Shown piece by piece: positions 1 to 13,813 of a stretch of DNA of 64,000 bases. The stretch comes from Agriotes lineatus. Lineage: Eukaryota > Arthropoda > Insecta > Coleoptera > Elateridae. Position numbers and translations under genes: made by a program. The stretch is taken from contig CALNHX010007448.1 in the NCBI GenBank assembly GCA_940337035.1, positions 1 through 64,000 on the forward strand, in the 5' to 3' direction. The notes under the pieces are model-generated. The model did no database searches and was not told where the DNA came from. It saw only the letters and a program-made list of their open reading frames with translations. The number at the start of each line of letters is the position of its first letter. Position 1 is the stretch's first letter.

Positions 1-3000
1 AGCAGATTTAGATAGGAACTCTAGGTAGTTGGAACCGTGCATGCTTCGTAACTTTTTAATTCCGTACTACTTGACATAGATTCGAATTAATGCAGTACTA
101 AACCATTGTAAATGTATATATCTAATTAATTTGTATCCCATCTATTACAGCACAACGACAAAGTTACTGAAAACACGATATATCATACTACCGACCACTA
201 AGAGCGTTGCGTACAATTGTTAAATAGGTTATGGAAGTAAAACTCGCTTCTAAAAGCAACGTTTAGCTGGATTTAGCAGATTTAGATAGGAACTCTACGT
301 AGTTGGAACCGTGCATGCTTCGTAACTTTTTAATTCCGTACTACTTGACATAGATTCGAATTAATGCAGTACTAAACCATTGTAAATGTATATATCTAAT
401 TAATTTGTATCCCATCTATTACAGCACAACGACAAAGTTACTGAAAACACGATATATCATACTACCGACCACTAAGAGCGTTGCGTACAATTGTTAAATA
501 GGTTATGGAAGTAAAACTCGCTTCTAAAAGCAACGTTTAGCACGTTTTGACAGATTTAGATATGAACTCTACATAGTTGGAACCGTGCATGCTTCGTAAC
601 TTTTTAATTTCGTACTACTTGACATAGATTCGAATTAATGCAGTACTAAACCATTGTAAATGTATATATCTAGTTAATTTGTATCCCATATATTACAGCA
701 CAACGACAAAGTTACTGAAAACACGATATATCATACTACCGACCACTAAGAGCGTTGGGTACAATTGTTAAATAGGTTATGGAAGTAAAACTCGCTTCTA
801 AAAGCAACGTTTAGCTGGATTTAGGAGATTTAGATATGAACTCTACATAGTTGGAACCGTGCATGCTTTGTAACTTTTTAATCCGTACTACTTGACATAG
901 ATTCGAATTAATGCAGTACTAAACCATTGTAAATGTATATATCTAATTAATTTGAATCCCATCTATTACAGCACAACGACAAAGTTACTGAAAACACGAT
1001 ATATCATACTACCGACCACTAAGAGCGTTGCGTACAATTGTTAAATAGGTTATGGAAGTAAAACTCGCTTCTAAAAGCAACGTTTAGCTGGATTTAGCAG
1101 ATTTAGATATGAACTCTACATAGTTGGAACCGTGCATGCTTTGTAACTTTTTAATTCCGTACTACTTGACATAGATTCGAATTAATGCAGTACTAAACCA
1201 TTGTAAATGTATATATCTAGTTAATTTGTATCCCATCTATTACAGCACAACGACAAAGTTACTGAAAACACGATATATCATACTACCGACCACTAAGAGC
1301 GTTGCGTACAATTGTTAAATAGGTTATGGAAGTAAAACTCGCTTCTAAAAGCAACGTTTAGCTGGATTTAGCAGATTTAGATATGAACTCTACATAGTTG
1401 GAACCGTGCATGCTTTGTAACTTTTTAATTCCGTACTACTTGACATAGATTCGAATTAATGCAGTACTAAACCATTGTAAATGTATATATCTAATTAATT
1501 TGAATCCCATCTATTACAGCACAACGACAAAGTTACTGAAAACACGATATATCATACTACCGACCACTAAGAGCGTTGCGTACAATTGTTAAATAGGTTA
1601 TGGAAGTAAAACTCGCTTCTAAAAGCAACGTTTAGCTGGATTTAGCAGATTTAGATATGAACTCTACATAGTTGGAACCGTGCATGCTTTGTAACTTTTT
1701 AATTCCGTACTACTTGACATAGATTCGAATTAATGCAGTACTAAACCATTGTAAATGTATATATCTAGTTAATTTGTATCCCATCTATTACAGCACAACG
1801 ACAAAGTTACTGAAAACACGATATATCATACTACCGACCACTAAGAGCGTTGCGCACAATTGTTAAATAGGTTATGGAAGTTAAACTCGCTTCTAAAACC
1901 AACGTTTAGCACGTTTTGACAGATTTAGATATGAACTCTACATAGTTGGAACCGTGCATGCTTCGTAACTTTTTAATTTCGTACTACTTGACATAGATTC
2001 GAATTAATGCAGTACTAAACCATTGTAAATGTATAATTCTTGTTAATTTGTATCCCATCTATTACAGCACAACGACAAAGTTACTGAAAACACGATATAT
2101 CATACTACCGACCACTAAGAGCGTTGCGCACAATTGTTAAATAGGTTATGGAAGTTAAACTCGCTTCTAAAACCAACGTTTAGCACGTTTTGACAGATTT
2201 AGATATGAACTCTACATAGTTGGAACCGTGTATGCCTCGTAACTTTTTAATTTCGTACTACTTGACATAGATTCGAATTAATGCAGTACTAAACCATTGT
2301 AAATGTATATATCTAGTTAATTTGAATCCCATCTATTACAGCACAACGACAAAGTTACTGAAAACACGATATATCATACTACCGACCACTAAGAGCGTTG
2401 CGCACAATTGTTAAATAGGTTATGGAAGTTAAACTCGCTTCTAAAACCAACGTTTAGCACGTTTTGACAGATTTAGATATGAACTCTACATAGTTGGAAC
2501 CGTGCATGCTTTGTAACTTTTTAATTCCGTACTACTTGACATAGATTCGAATTAATGCAGTACTAAACCATTGTAAATGTATATATCTAGTTAATTTGTA
2601 TCCCATCTATTACAGCACAACGACAAAGTTACTGAAAACACGATATATCATACTACCGACCACTAAGAGCGTTGCGTACAATTGTTAAATAGGTTATGGA
2701 AGTAAAACTCGCTTCTAAAAGCAACGTTTAGCTGGATTTAGCAGATTTAGATATGAACTCTACATAGTTGGAACCGTGCATGCTTTGTAACTTTTTAATT
2801 CCGTACTACTTGACATAGATTCGAATTAATGCAGTACTAAACCATTGTAAATGTATATATCTAATTAATTTGAATCCCATCTATTACAGCACAACGACAA
2901 AGTTACTGAAAACACGATATATCATACTACCGACCACTAAGAGCGTTGCGCACAATTGTTAAATAGGTTATGGAAGTTAAACTCGCTTCTAAAACCAACG

Positions 3001-3681
3001 TTTAGCACGTTTTGACAGATTTAGATATGAACTCTACATAGTTGGAACCGTGCATGCTTTGTAACTTTTTAATTCCGTACTACTTGACATAGATTCGAAT
3101 TAATGCAGTACTAAACCATTGTAAATGTATATATCTAGTTAATTTGTATCCCATCTATTACAGCACAACGACAAAGTTACTGAAAACACGATATATCATA
3201 CTACCGACCACTAAGAGCGTTGCCTACAATTGTTAAATAGGTTTTGGAAGTAAAACTCGCTTCTAAAAGCAACGTTTAGCTGGATTTAGCAGATTTAGAT
3301 ATGAACTCTACATAGTTGGAACCGTGCATGCTTTGTAACTTTTTAATTCCGTACTACTTGACATAGATTCGAATTAATGCAGTACTAAACCATTGTAAAT
3401 GTATATATCTAATTAATTTGAATCCCATCTATTACAGCACAACGACAAAGTTACTGAAAACACGATATATCATACTACCGACCACTAAGAGCGTTGCGTA
3501 CAATTGTTAAATAGGTTATGGAAGTTCAACTCGCTTCTAAAACCAACGTTTAGCACGTTTTAGCAGATTTAGATATGAACTCTACATAGTTGGAACCGTG
3601 CATGCTTTGTAACTTTTTAATTCCGTACTACTTGACATAGATTCGAATTAATGCAGTACTAAACCATTGTAAATGTATATA
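1..3681. repeat. 274-bp satellite array, first part
   Basis: This is a head-to-tail tandem array with a period of 274 bp: the motif AGCAGATTTAGAT begins at 1 and again at 275, and CAGATTT recurs at 551. About 13.4 monomers are present before the mariner insertion. Monomers differ mainly at a few diagnostic sites: the junction text (GCTGGATTTAGCAG versus GCACGTTTTGACAG), GTATCCC versus GAATCCC, and TTGCGTAC versus TTGCGCAC. One-base deletions occur, for example near 880. No gene is visible. It behaves as satellite DNA of the kind found in pericentromeric or other heterochromatin, but its chromosomal position cannot be read from the window. Confidence 0.97.
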
Positions 3682-5163
3682 CCGTGCGTCCACGAGACTA
3701 CGCACCATAGCGCTGGAGTGATGCTAGTTTATTTTAAAGATCTACTCTTCCGGTGGCAATTGATAGTCAAACGGTTGCTAAGCATTGACCATTAAAATAG
3801 AATTTGCAAGCAATAAATAATACACAAGAATCAAAAAACACAAAAATAAATAATTTAATCAATTTCGCAGCCAAACAAATTACAACTGGAGTATTCAAAT
3901 TAAATGTTCAAATAAGTTTCCATTTACTGCCATACAGTATCCTAACCTATCATAAAAATTACGTCTAACATTATCTAACAGTCGGGGACTAATATTAAAA
4001 CACACTTCGGTAATTTTATCTTTAAGAGAATCTAAATTAGGATGAACTCGGGAAGAGTAAACTTTAGATTTTAAGTAGGGCCATAAGGAAAAATCGTTCG
4101 GAGCCAAATCAGGGGATCGAGCGGGCCAACCAATTGCACCCCTACGTCCAATCCAGGTTTCATGAAAGGTATTATTTAGGAACTCTTTAACTACTGCTGA
4201 ATTGTGAGCGGGACAGCCATCGTGTTGGTACCATATCGGTCGGTCATCTCCAGCATTGTATGTTCGATTGCAGGACAAATAGTTTCAGCTAAAAGTTCTA
4301 AATAAGTCTCTCCGGTCAACGTTCCGTTAATAAAGTAAGGTCCAACTACAACGTTATTTAATATTCCACACCAAACATTAACCTTCTGTGGATATTGTGT
4401 GTGTGTTTTTACAATTAAATGTGGATTGTCGGTACTCCAATATCGAAAATTTTGAGAATGTGGTTGATTATTTAAAGTAAACGTACATTCGTCAGTAAAG
4501 CACACTCTTTCTAGAAAGTCAGGTTCATTGTTGCATTTATCCATCATTATTTGACAAAATGCAGATCTGTTTTCGGAATCTGCCTCCCGCAGTTCTTGAT
4601 GAGGCTGATATTTATAAGATTTAAATTTATGTTTCTTTAATATTTTATGTACGTAACTTTTACTTAACCCATTTTCTGCACTTAATTGCCTCACTGATAT
4701 GTTGGGATTAGCACGAACAGCTGCCATTATATCAATTTCACGATCATGAACCGCAGGATTAATGATATCAGGTGCTACAAATCTTGAGCAAACATTACCA
4801 GTATTTTCAAATCTGCTTATGATTCTTCCAACAGTAGTGTGTGCAGGACGAGGTCTGTTGGGATATGTCGTTGTAAATCGTCTACACGTTTCCCTGTAAC
4901 TGTTTCCTGCGTAGACCCATTTCACTAGTTGAACTTTTTCTTCCACAGTGTAAATATTCATGACGATTTTAGTATAAATTCAAATAGGACTTGATTTGTT
5001 TCAAACCATATGTCAAGTTGAATGCCACTTAATCGTTTATTGCCATGGAAAAATAACTATAATAGGGTTTGTCGTTAAGCTGTTTTCGTAAAAGCAAGAG
5101 CTGATCCTTGGGATAAATTAACGTTGCTCTAATTCCATGGTGCGTACTCCTGTGGACACACGG
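3682..5163 (-). mobile_element. Tc1/mariner-superfamily transposon, DD41D (rosa-like)
   Basis: A 1482-bp element is inserted in one satellite monomer. It is bounded by TA on both sides (3680-3681 and 5164-5165), and removing it with one TA restores an uninterrupted monomer matching the equivalent one near 8999. The termini are inverted repeats of about 27 bp starting CCGTGYGTCCAC and ending TACGCACCAT, with four mismatches (3682-3708 and 5137-5163). It carries one transposase reading frame on the minus strand, broken by a frameshift. The spacing of the second and third catalytic Asp (41 residues between) points to the DD41D group of the IS630-Tc1-mariner superfamily. Confidence 0.93.
3895..4961 (-). 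pseudogene. DD41D mariner-type transposase, one frameshift
   Basis: This is a cut-and-paste DNA transposase. The N-terminal part (4961 down to about 4262) starts MNIYTVEEKVQLVKW and has two helix-turn-helix regions (about residues 5-55 and 85-115) of the type common in insect mariner-like proteins. The first catalytic Asp is in FTDECTF (4491-4493). The C-terminal part (from about 4262 to 3895) is in another frame and holds the second Asp in QHDGCPAHNS (4219-4221) and the third in SPDLAPNDFSLW (4093-4095). A single-base indel near 4255-4275 is the only break I see; the combined length of about 355 residues is normal for the family. The element is therefore young but probably non-autonomous as sequenced. 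An assembly error at one base is an alternative. Confidence 0.9.
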
Positions 5164-5319
5164 TATCTAGTTAATTTGTATCCCATCTATTACAGCACAA
5201 CGACAAAGTTACTGAAAACCCGATATATCATACTACCGACAAATAAGTGGGTTGCATACTATTGTTAAATAGGTTGAAAAAAATAAACTCGCTTCTAAAA
5301 CCAACGTTTAGCACGCTTC

Positions 5320-5593
5320 AGCAGATTTAGATATGAATTCTGCACAGTGGAAGCCGTGCATGCTTCATAACTTATTAATTCCGTACTCGCAGACAAAGAT
5401 TCGAGTTAATGCAGTACAAAACCATTGCAAATTCATATATCTAGTTCATTTGTGTCCCATCGATTGCAGCACAACGACAAAGTTATTGAAAACACGATAT
5501 ATCATACTACCGACCACTAAGAGCATTGCTTACTACTGATAAATAGGTTATGGAAGTAAAACTCGCTTCTAAAAGCAACGTTTAGCTGGATTT
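5320..5593. repeat. Divergent junction monomer of the satellite (copy 1)
   Basis: This 274-bp monomer differs from the bulk monomers at many sites: GAATTCTGCACAGTGGAAGCC for the usual GAACTCTACATAGTTGGAACC, TCGCAGACAAAG for TTGACATAG, TTCATTTGTGTCCCATCGATTGC and TACTACTGAT. The monomer before it also carries private variants (AAGTGGGTTGCATAC and GAAAAAAATAAACTCGC). Near-identical pairs recur at 9155, 11896 and 13266, so it marks a higher-order repeat boundary. A 68-codon open frame (5333-5539) lies inside but looks incidental. Confidence 0.9.
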
Positions 5594-8500
5594 AGCAGAT
5601 TTAGATAGGAACTCTAGATAGTTGGAACCGTGCATGCTTCGTAACTTTTTAATTCCGTACTACTTGACATAGATTCGAATTAATGCAGTACTAAACCATT
5701 GTAAATGTATATATCTAATTAATTTGTATCCCATCTATTACAGCACAACGACAAAGTTACTGAAAACACGATATATCATACTACCGACCACTAAGAGCGT
5801 TGCGTACAATTGTTAAATAGGTTATGGAAGTAAAACTCGCTTCTAAAAGCAACGTTTAGCTGGATTTAGCAGATTTAGATAGGAACTCTACGTAGTTGGA
5901 ACCGTGCATGCTTCGTAACTTTTTAATTCCGTACTACTTGACATAGATTCGAATTAATGCAGTACTAAACCATTGTAATGTATATATCTAATTAATTTGT
6001 ATCCCATCTATTACAGCACAACGACAAAGTTACTGAAAACACGATATATCATACTACCGACCACTAAGAGCGTTGCGTACAATTGTTAAATAGGTTATGG
6101 AAGTAAAACTCGCTTCTAAAAGCAACGTTTAGCTGGATTTAGCAGATTTAGATATGAACTCTACATAGTTGGAACCGTGCATGCTTTGTAACTTTTTAAT
6201 TCCGTACTACTTGACATAGATTCGAATTAATGCAGTACTAAACCATTGTAAATGTATATATCTAGTTAATTTGTATCCCATCTATTACAGCACAACGACA
6301 AAGTTACTGAAAACACGATATATCATACTACCGACCACTAAGAGCGTTGCGTACAATTGTTAAATAGGTTATGGAAGTAAAACTCGCTTCTAAAAGCAAC
6401 GTTTAGCTGGATTTAGCAGATTTAGATATGAACTCTACATAGTTGGAACCGTGCATGCTTTGTAACTTTTTAATTCCGTACTACTTGACATAGATTCGAA
6501 TTAATGCAGTACTAAACCATTGTAAATGTATATATCTAATTAATTTGAATCCCATCTATTACAGCACAACGACAAAGTTACTGAAAACACGATATATCAT
6601 ACTACCGACCACTAAGAGCGTTGCGCACAATTGTTAAATAGGTTATGGAAGTTAAACTCGCTTCTAAAACCAACGTTTAGCACGTTTTGACAGATTTAGA
6701 TATGAACTCTACATAGTTGGAACCGTGCATGCTTCGTAACTTTTTAATTTCGTACTACTTGACATAGATTCGAATTAATGCAGTACAAAACCATTGCAAA
6801 TGTATATATCTAGTTAATTTGTATCCCATCTATTACAGCACAACGACAAAGTTACTGAAAACACGATATATCATACTACCGACCACTAAGAGCGTTGCGC
6901 ACAATTGTTAAATAGGTTATGGAAGTTACTCTCGCTTCTAAAACCAACGTTTAGCACGTTTTGACAGATTTAGATATGAACTCTACATAGTTGGAACCGT
7001 GCATGCTTTGTAACTTTTTAATTCCGTACTACTTGACATAGATTCGAATTAATGCAGTACTAAACCATTGTAAATGTATATATCTAGTTAATTTGTATCC
7101 CATCTATTACAGCACAACGACAAAGTTACTGAAAACACGATATATCATACTACCGACCACTAAGAGCGTTGCGTACAATTGTTAAATAGGTTATGGAAGT
7201 AAAACTCGCTTCTAAAAGCAACGTTTAGCTGGATTTAGCAGATTTAGATATGAACTCTACATAGTTGGAACCGTGCATGCTTTGTAACTTTTTAATTCCG
7301 TACTACTTGACATAGATTCGAATTAATGCAGTACTAAACCATTGTAAATGTATATATCTAGTTAATTTGTATCCCATCTATTACAGCACAACGACAAAGT
7401 TACTGAAAACACGATATATCAAACTACCGACCACTAAGAGCGTTGCGTACAATTGTTAAATAGGTTATGGAAGTAAAACTCGCTTCTAAAAGCAACGTTT
7501 AGCTGGATTTAGCAGATTTAGATATGAACTCTACATAGTTGGAACCGTGCATGCTTTGTAACTTTTTAATTCCGTACTACTTGACATAGATTCGAATTAA
7601 TGCAGTACTAAACCATTGTAAATGTATATATCTAATTAATTTGAATCCCATCTATTACAGCACAACGACAAAGTTACTGAAAACACGATATATCATACTA
7701 CCGACCACTAAGAGCGTTGCGCACAATTGTTAAATAGGTTATGGAAGTTAAACTCGCTTCTAAAACCAACGTTTAGCACGTTTTGACAGATTTAGATATG
7801 AACTCTACATAGTTGGAACCGTGCATGCTTCGTAACTTTTTAATTTCGTACTACTTGACATAGATTCGAATTAATGCAGTACTAAACCATTGTAAATGTA
7901 TATATCTAGTTAATTTGTATCCCATCTATTACAGCACAACGACAAAGTTACTGAAAACACGATATATCATACTACCGACCACTAAGAGCGTTGCGCACAA
8001 TTGTTAAATAGGTTATGGAAGTTAAACTCGCTTCTAAAACCAACGTTTAGCACGTTTTGACAGATTTAGATATGAACTCTACATAGTTGGAACCGTGCAT
8101 GCTTCGTAACTTTTTAATTTCGTACTACTTGACATAGATTCGAATTAATGCAGTACTAAACCATTGTAAATGTATATATCTAGTTAATTTGAATCCCATC
8201 TATTACAGCACAACGACAAAGTTACTGAAAACACGATATATCATACTACCGACCACTAAGAGCGTTGCGCACAATTGTTAAATAGGTTATGGAAGTTAAA
8301 CTCGCTTCTAAAACCAACGTTTAGCACGTTTTGACAGATTTAGATATGAACTCTACATAGTTGGAACCGTGCATGCTTTGTAACTTTTTAATTCCGTACT
8401 ACTTGACATAGATTCGAATTAATGCAGTACTAAACCATTGTAAATGTATATATCTAGTTAATTTGTATCCCATCTATTACAGCACAACGACAAAGTTACT

Positions 8501-9154
8501 GAAAACACGATATATCATACTACCGACCACTAAGAGCGTTGCCTACAATTGTTAAATAGGTTTTGGAAGTAAAACTCGCTTCTAAAAGCAACGTTTAGCT
8601 GGATTTAGCAGATTTAGATATGAACTCTACATAGTTGGAACCGTGCATGCTTTGTAACTTTTTAATTCCGTACTACTTGACATAGATTCGAATTAATGCA
8701 GTACTAAACCATTGTAAATGTATATATCTAATTAATTTGAATCCCATCTATTACAGCACAACGACAAAGTTACTGAAAACACGATATATCATACTACCGA
8801 CCACTAAGAGCGTTGCGTACAATTGTTAAATAGGTTATGGAAGTTCAACTCGCTTCTAAAACCAACGTTTAGCACGTTTTAGCAGATTTAGATATGAACT
8901 CTACATAGTTGGAACCGTGCATGCTTTGTAACTTTTTAATTCCGTACTACTTGACATAGATTCGAATTAATGCAGTACTAAACCATTGTAAATGTATATA
9001 TCTAGTTAATTTGTATCCCATCTATTACAGCACAACGACAAAGTTACTGAAAACCCGATATATCATACTACCGACCAATAAGTGGGTTGCATACTATTGT
9101 TAAATAGGTTGAAAAAAATAAACTCGCTTCTAAAACCAACGTTTAGCACGCTTC

Positions 9155-9428
9155 AGCAGATTTAGATATGAATTCTGCACAGTGGAAGCCGTGCATGCTT
9201 CATAACTTATTAATTCCGTACTCGCAGACAAAGATTCGAGTTAATGCAGTACAAAACCATTGCAAATTCATATATCTAGTTCATTTGTGTCCCATCGATT
9301 GCAGCACAACGACAAAGTTATTGAAAACACGATATATCATACTACCGACCACTAAGAGCATTGCTTACAACTGATAAATAGGTTATGGAAGTAAAACTCG
9401 CTTCTAAAAGCAACGTTTAGCTGGATTT
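9155..9428. repeat. Divergent junction monomer (copy 2)
   Basis: Almost identical to the junction monomer at 5320, and 3835 bp (14 monomers less one base) downstream of it. It is followed by the same type of monomer (AGGAACTCTAGGTAGTTGG) that begins the window at position 1, which suggests the window starts immediately after another junction monomer. Confidence 0.9.
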
Positions 9429-11895
9429 AGCAGATTTAGATAGGAACTCTAGGTAGTTGGAACCGTGCATGCTTCGTAACTTTTTAATTCCGTACTACTT
9501 GACATAGATTCGAATTAATGCAGTACTAAACCATTGTAAATGTATATATCTAATTAATTTGTATCCCATCTATTACAGCACAACGACAAAGTTACTGAAA
9601 ACACGATATATCATACTACAGACCACTAAGAGCGTTGCGTACAATTGTTAAATAGGTTATGGAAGTAAAACTCGCTTCTAAAAGCAACGTTTAGCTGGAT
9701 TTAGCAGATTTAGATATGAACTCTACGTAGTTGGAACCGTGCATGCTTCGTAACTTTTTAATTCCGTACTACTTGACATAGATTCGAATTAATGCAGTAC
9801 TAAACCATTGTAAATGTATATATCTAGTTAATTTGAATCCCATCTATTACAGCACAACGACAAAGTTACTGAAAACACGATATATCATACTACCGACCAC
9901 TAAGAGCGTTGCGCACAATTGTTAAATAGGTTATGGAAGTTAAACTCGGTTCTAAAACCAACGTTTAGCACGTTTTGACAGATTTAGATATGAACTCTAC
10001 ATAGTTGGAACCGTGCATGCTTCGTAACTTTTTAATTTCGTACTACTTGACATAGATTCGAATTAATGCAGTACTAAACCATTGTAAATGTATATATCTA
10101 GTTAATTTGTATCCCATCTATTACAGCACAACGACAAAGTTACTGAAAACACGATATATCATACTACCGACCACTAAGAGCGTTGCGTACAATTGTTAAA
10201 TAGGTTATGGAAGTAAAACTCGCTTCTAAAAGCAACGTTTAGCTGGATTTAGCAGATTTAGATATGAACTCTACATAGTTGAAACCGTGCATGCTTTGTA
10301 ACTTTTTAATTCCGTACTACTTGACATAGATTCGAATTAATGCAGTACTAAACCAATGTAAATGTATATATCTAGTTAATTTGTATCCCATCTATTACAG
10401 CACAACGACAAAGTTACTGAAAACACGATATATCATACTACCGACCACTAAGAGCGTTGCCTACAATTGTTAAATAGGTTTTGGAAGTAAAACTCGCTTC
10501 TAAAAGCAACGTTTAGCTGGATTTAGCAGATTTAGATATGAACTCTACATAGTTGGAACCGTGCATGCTTTGTAACTTTTTAATTTCCGTACTACTTGAC
10601 ATAGATTCGAATTAATGCAGTACTAAACCATTGTAAATGTATATATCTAATTAATTTGAATCCCATCTATTACAGCACAACGACAAAGTTACTGAAAACA
10701 CGATATATCATACTACCGACCACTAAGAGCGTTGCGCACAATTGTTAAATAGGTTATGGAAGTTAAACTCGCTTCTAAAACCAACGTTTAGCACGTTTTG
10801 ACAGATTTAGATATGAACTCTACATAGTTGGAACCGTGCATGCTTCGTAACTTTTTAATTTCGTACTACTTGACATAGATTCGAATTAATGCAGTACTAA
10901 ACCATTGTAAATGTATATATCTAGTTAATTTGAATCCCATCTATTACAGCACAACGACAAAGTTACTGAAAACACGATATATCATACTACCGACCACTAA
11001 GAGCGTTGCGCACAATTGTTAAATAGGTTATGGAAGTTAAACTCGCTTCTAAAACCAACGTTTAGCACGTTTTGACAGATTTAGATATGAACTCTACATA
11101 GTTGGAACCGTGCATGCTTTGTAACTTTTTAATTCCGTACTACTTGACATAGATTCGAATTAATGCAGTACTAAACCATTGTAAATGTATATATCTAGTT
11201 AATTTGTATCCCATCTATTACAGCACAACGACAAAGTTACTGAAAACACGATATATCATACTACCGACCACTAAGAGCGTTGCCTACAATTGTTAAATAG
11301 GTTTTGGAAGTAAAACTCGCTTCTAAAAGCAACGTTTAGCTGGATTTAGCAGATTTAGATATGAACTCTACATAGTTGGAACCGTGCATGCTTTGTAACT
11401 TTTTAATTCCGTACTACTTGACATAGATTCGAATTAATGCAGTACTAAACCATTGTAAATGTATATATCTAGTTAATTTGTATCCCATCTATTACAGCAC
11501 AACGACAAAGTTACTGAAAACACGATATATCATACTACCGACCACTAAGAGCGTTGCGTACAATTGTTAAATAGGTTATGGAAGTAAAACTCGCTTCTAA
11601 AAGCAACGTTTAGCTGGATTTAGCAGATTTAGATATGAACTCTACATAGTTGGAACCGTGCATGCTTTGTAACTTTTTAATTCCGTACTACTTGACATAG
11701 ATTCGAATTAATGCAGTACTAAACCATTGTAAATGTATATATCTAGTTAATTTGTATCCCATCTATTACAGCACAACGACAAAGTTACTGAAAACCCGAT
11801 ATATCATACTACCGACCAATAAGTGGGTTGCATACTATTGTTAAATAGGTTGAAAAAAATAAACTCGCTTCTAAAACCAACGTTTAGCACGCTTC

Positions 11896-12169
11896 AGCAG
11901 ATTTAGATATGAATTCTGCACAGTGGAAGCCGTGCATGCTTCATAACTTATTAATTCCGTACTCGCAGACAAAGATTCGAGTTAATGCAGTACAAAACCA
12001 TTGCAAATTCATATATCTAGTTCATTTGTGTCCCATCGATTGCAGCACAACGACAAAGTTATTGAAAACACGATATATCATACTACCGACCACTAAGAGC
12101 ATTGCTTACAACTGATAAATAGGTTATGGAAGTAAAACTCGCTTCTAAAAGCAACGTTTAGCTGGATTT
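11896..12169. repeat. Divergent junction monomer (copy 3)
   Basis: Third copy, 2741 bp (10 monomers plus one inserted base near 10585) after copy 2. The shorter spacing shows that the intervening block lost or never had four monomers, as expected from unequal exchange. Confidence 0.9.
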
Positions 12170-13265
12170 AGCAGATTTAGATAGGAACTCTAGGTAGTTG
12201 GAACCGTGCATGCTTCGTAACTTTTTAATTCCGTACTACTTGACATAGATTCGAATTAATGCAGTACTAAACCATTGTAAATGTATATATCTAATTAATT
12301 TGTATCCCATCTATTACAGCACAACGACAAAGTTACTGAAAACACGATATATCATACTACCGACCACTAAGAGCGTTGCGTACAATTGTTAAATAGGTTA
12401 TGGAAGTAAAACTCGCTTCTAAAAGCAACGTTTAGCTGGATTTAGCAGATTTAGATAGGAACTCTACGTAGTTGGAATCGTGCATGCTTCGTAACTTTTT
12501 AATTCCGTACTACTTGACATAGATTCGAATTAATGCAGTACTAAACCATTGTAAATGTATATATCTAGTTAATTTGAATCCCATCTATTACAGCACAACG
12601 ACAAAGTTACTGAAAACACGATATATCATACTACCGACCACTAAGAGCGTTGCGCACAATTGTTAAATAGGTTATGGAAGTTAAACTCGCTTCTAAAACC
12701 AACGTTTAGCACGTTTTGACAGATTTAGATATGAACTCTACATAGTTGGAACCGTGCATGCTTCGTAACTTTTTAATTTCGTACTACTTGACATAGATTC
12801 GAATTAATGCAGTACTAAACCATTGTAAATGTATATATCTAGTTAATTTGTATCCCATCTATTACAGCACAACGACAAAGTTACTGAAAACACGATATAT
12901 CATACTACCGACCACTAAGAGCGTTGCGTACAATTGTTAAATAGGTTATGGAAGTAAAACTCGCTTCTAAAAGCAACGTTTAGCTGGATTTAGCAGATTT
13001 AGATATGAACTCTACATAGTTGGAACCGTGCATGCTTTGTAACTTTTTAATTCCGTACTACTTGACATAGATTCGAATTAATGCAGTACTAAACCATTGT
13101 AAATGTATATATCTAGTTAATTTGTATCCCATCTATTACAGCACAACGACAAAGTTACTGAAAACCCGATATATCATACTACCGACCAATAAGTGGGTTG
13201 CATACTATTGTTAAATAGGTTGAAAAAAATAAACTCGCTTCTAAAACCAACGTTTAGCACGCTTC

Positions 13266-13539
13266 AGCAGATTTAGATATGAATTCTGCACAGTGGAAGC
13301 CGTGCATGCTTCATAACTTATTAATTCCGTACTCGCAGACAAAGATTCGAGTTAATGCAGTACAAAACCATTGCAAATTCATATATCTAGTTCATTTGTG
13401 TCCCATCGATTGCAGCACAACGACAAAGTTATTGAAAACACGATATATCATACTACCGACCACTAAGAGCATTGCTTACTACTGATAAATAGGTTATGGA
13501 AGTAAAACTCGCTTCTAAAAGCAACGTTTAGCTGGATTT
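13266..13539. repeat. Divergent junction monomer (copy 4)
   Basis: Fourth copy, exactly five monomers (1370 bp) after copy 3. It is directly followed by a chimeric monomer at 13540. Confidence 0.9.
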
Positions 13540-13813
13540 AGCAGATTTAGATAGGAACTCTAGGTAGTTGGAACCGTGCATGCTTCGTAACTTTTTAATT
13601 CCGTACTACTTGACATAGATTCGAATTAATGCAGTACTAAACCATTGTAAATGTATATATCTAGTTCATTTGTGTCCCATCGATTGCAGCACAACGACAA
13701 AGTTATTGAAAACACGATATATCATACTACCGACCACTAAGAGCATTGCTTACTACTGATAAATAGGTTATGGAAGTAAAACTCGCTTCTAAAAGCAACG
13801 TTTAGCTGGATTT
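13540..13813. repeat. Chimeric satellite monomer
   Basis: The first half matches the ordinary monomer that follows a junction (AGGAACTCTAGGTAGTTGG, TTGACATAG, TGTAAATGTATATATCTAG). The second half (from about 13665) matches the junction monomer (TTCATTTGTGTCCCATCG, GAGCATTGCTTACTACTGAT). The switch lies near 13645-13668, where both types share the text ATATATCTAGTT. This is the expected product of an out-of-register exchange between the two monomer types. Confidence 0.88.

Noticed and set aside
5333..13485. Identical 68-codon open frames at 5333, 9168, 11909 and 13279, which look like a conserved small gene family
   Set aside because: They lie inside the divergent junction monomer and are identical because the satellite is homogenised. 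The frame has no family resemblance and overlaps a tandem repeat of fixed phase.
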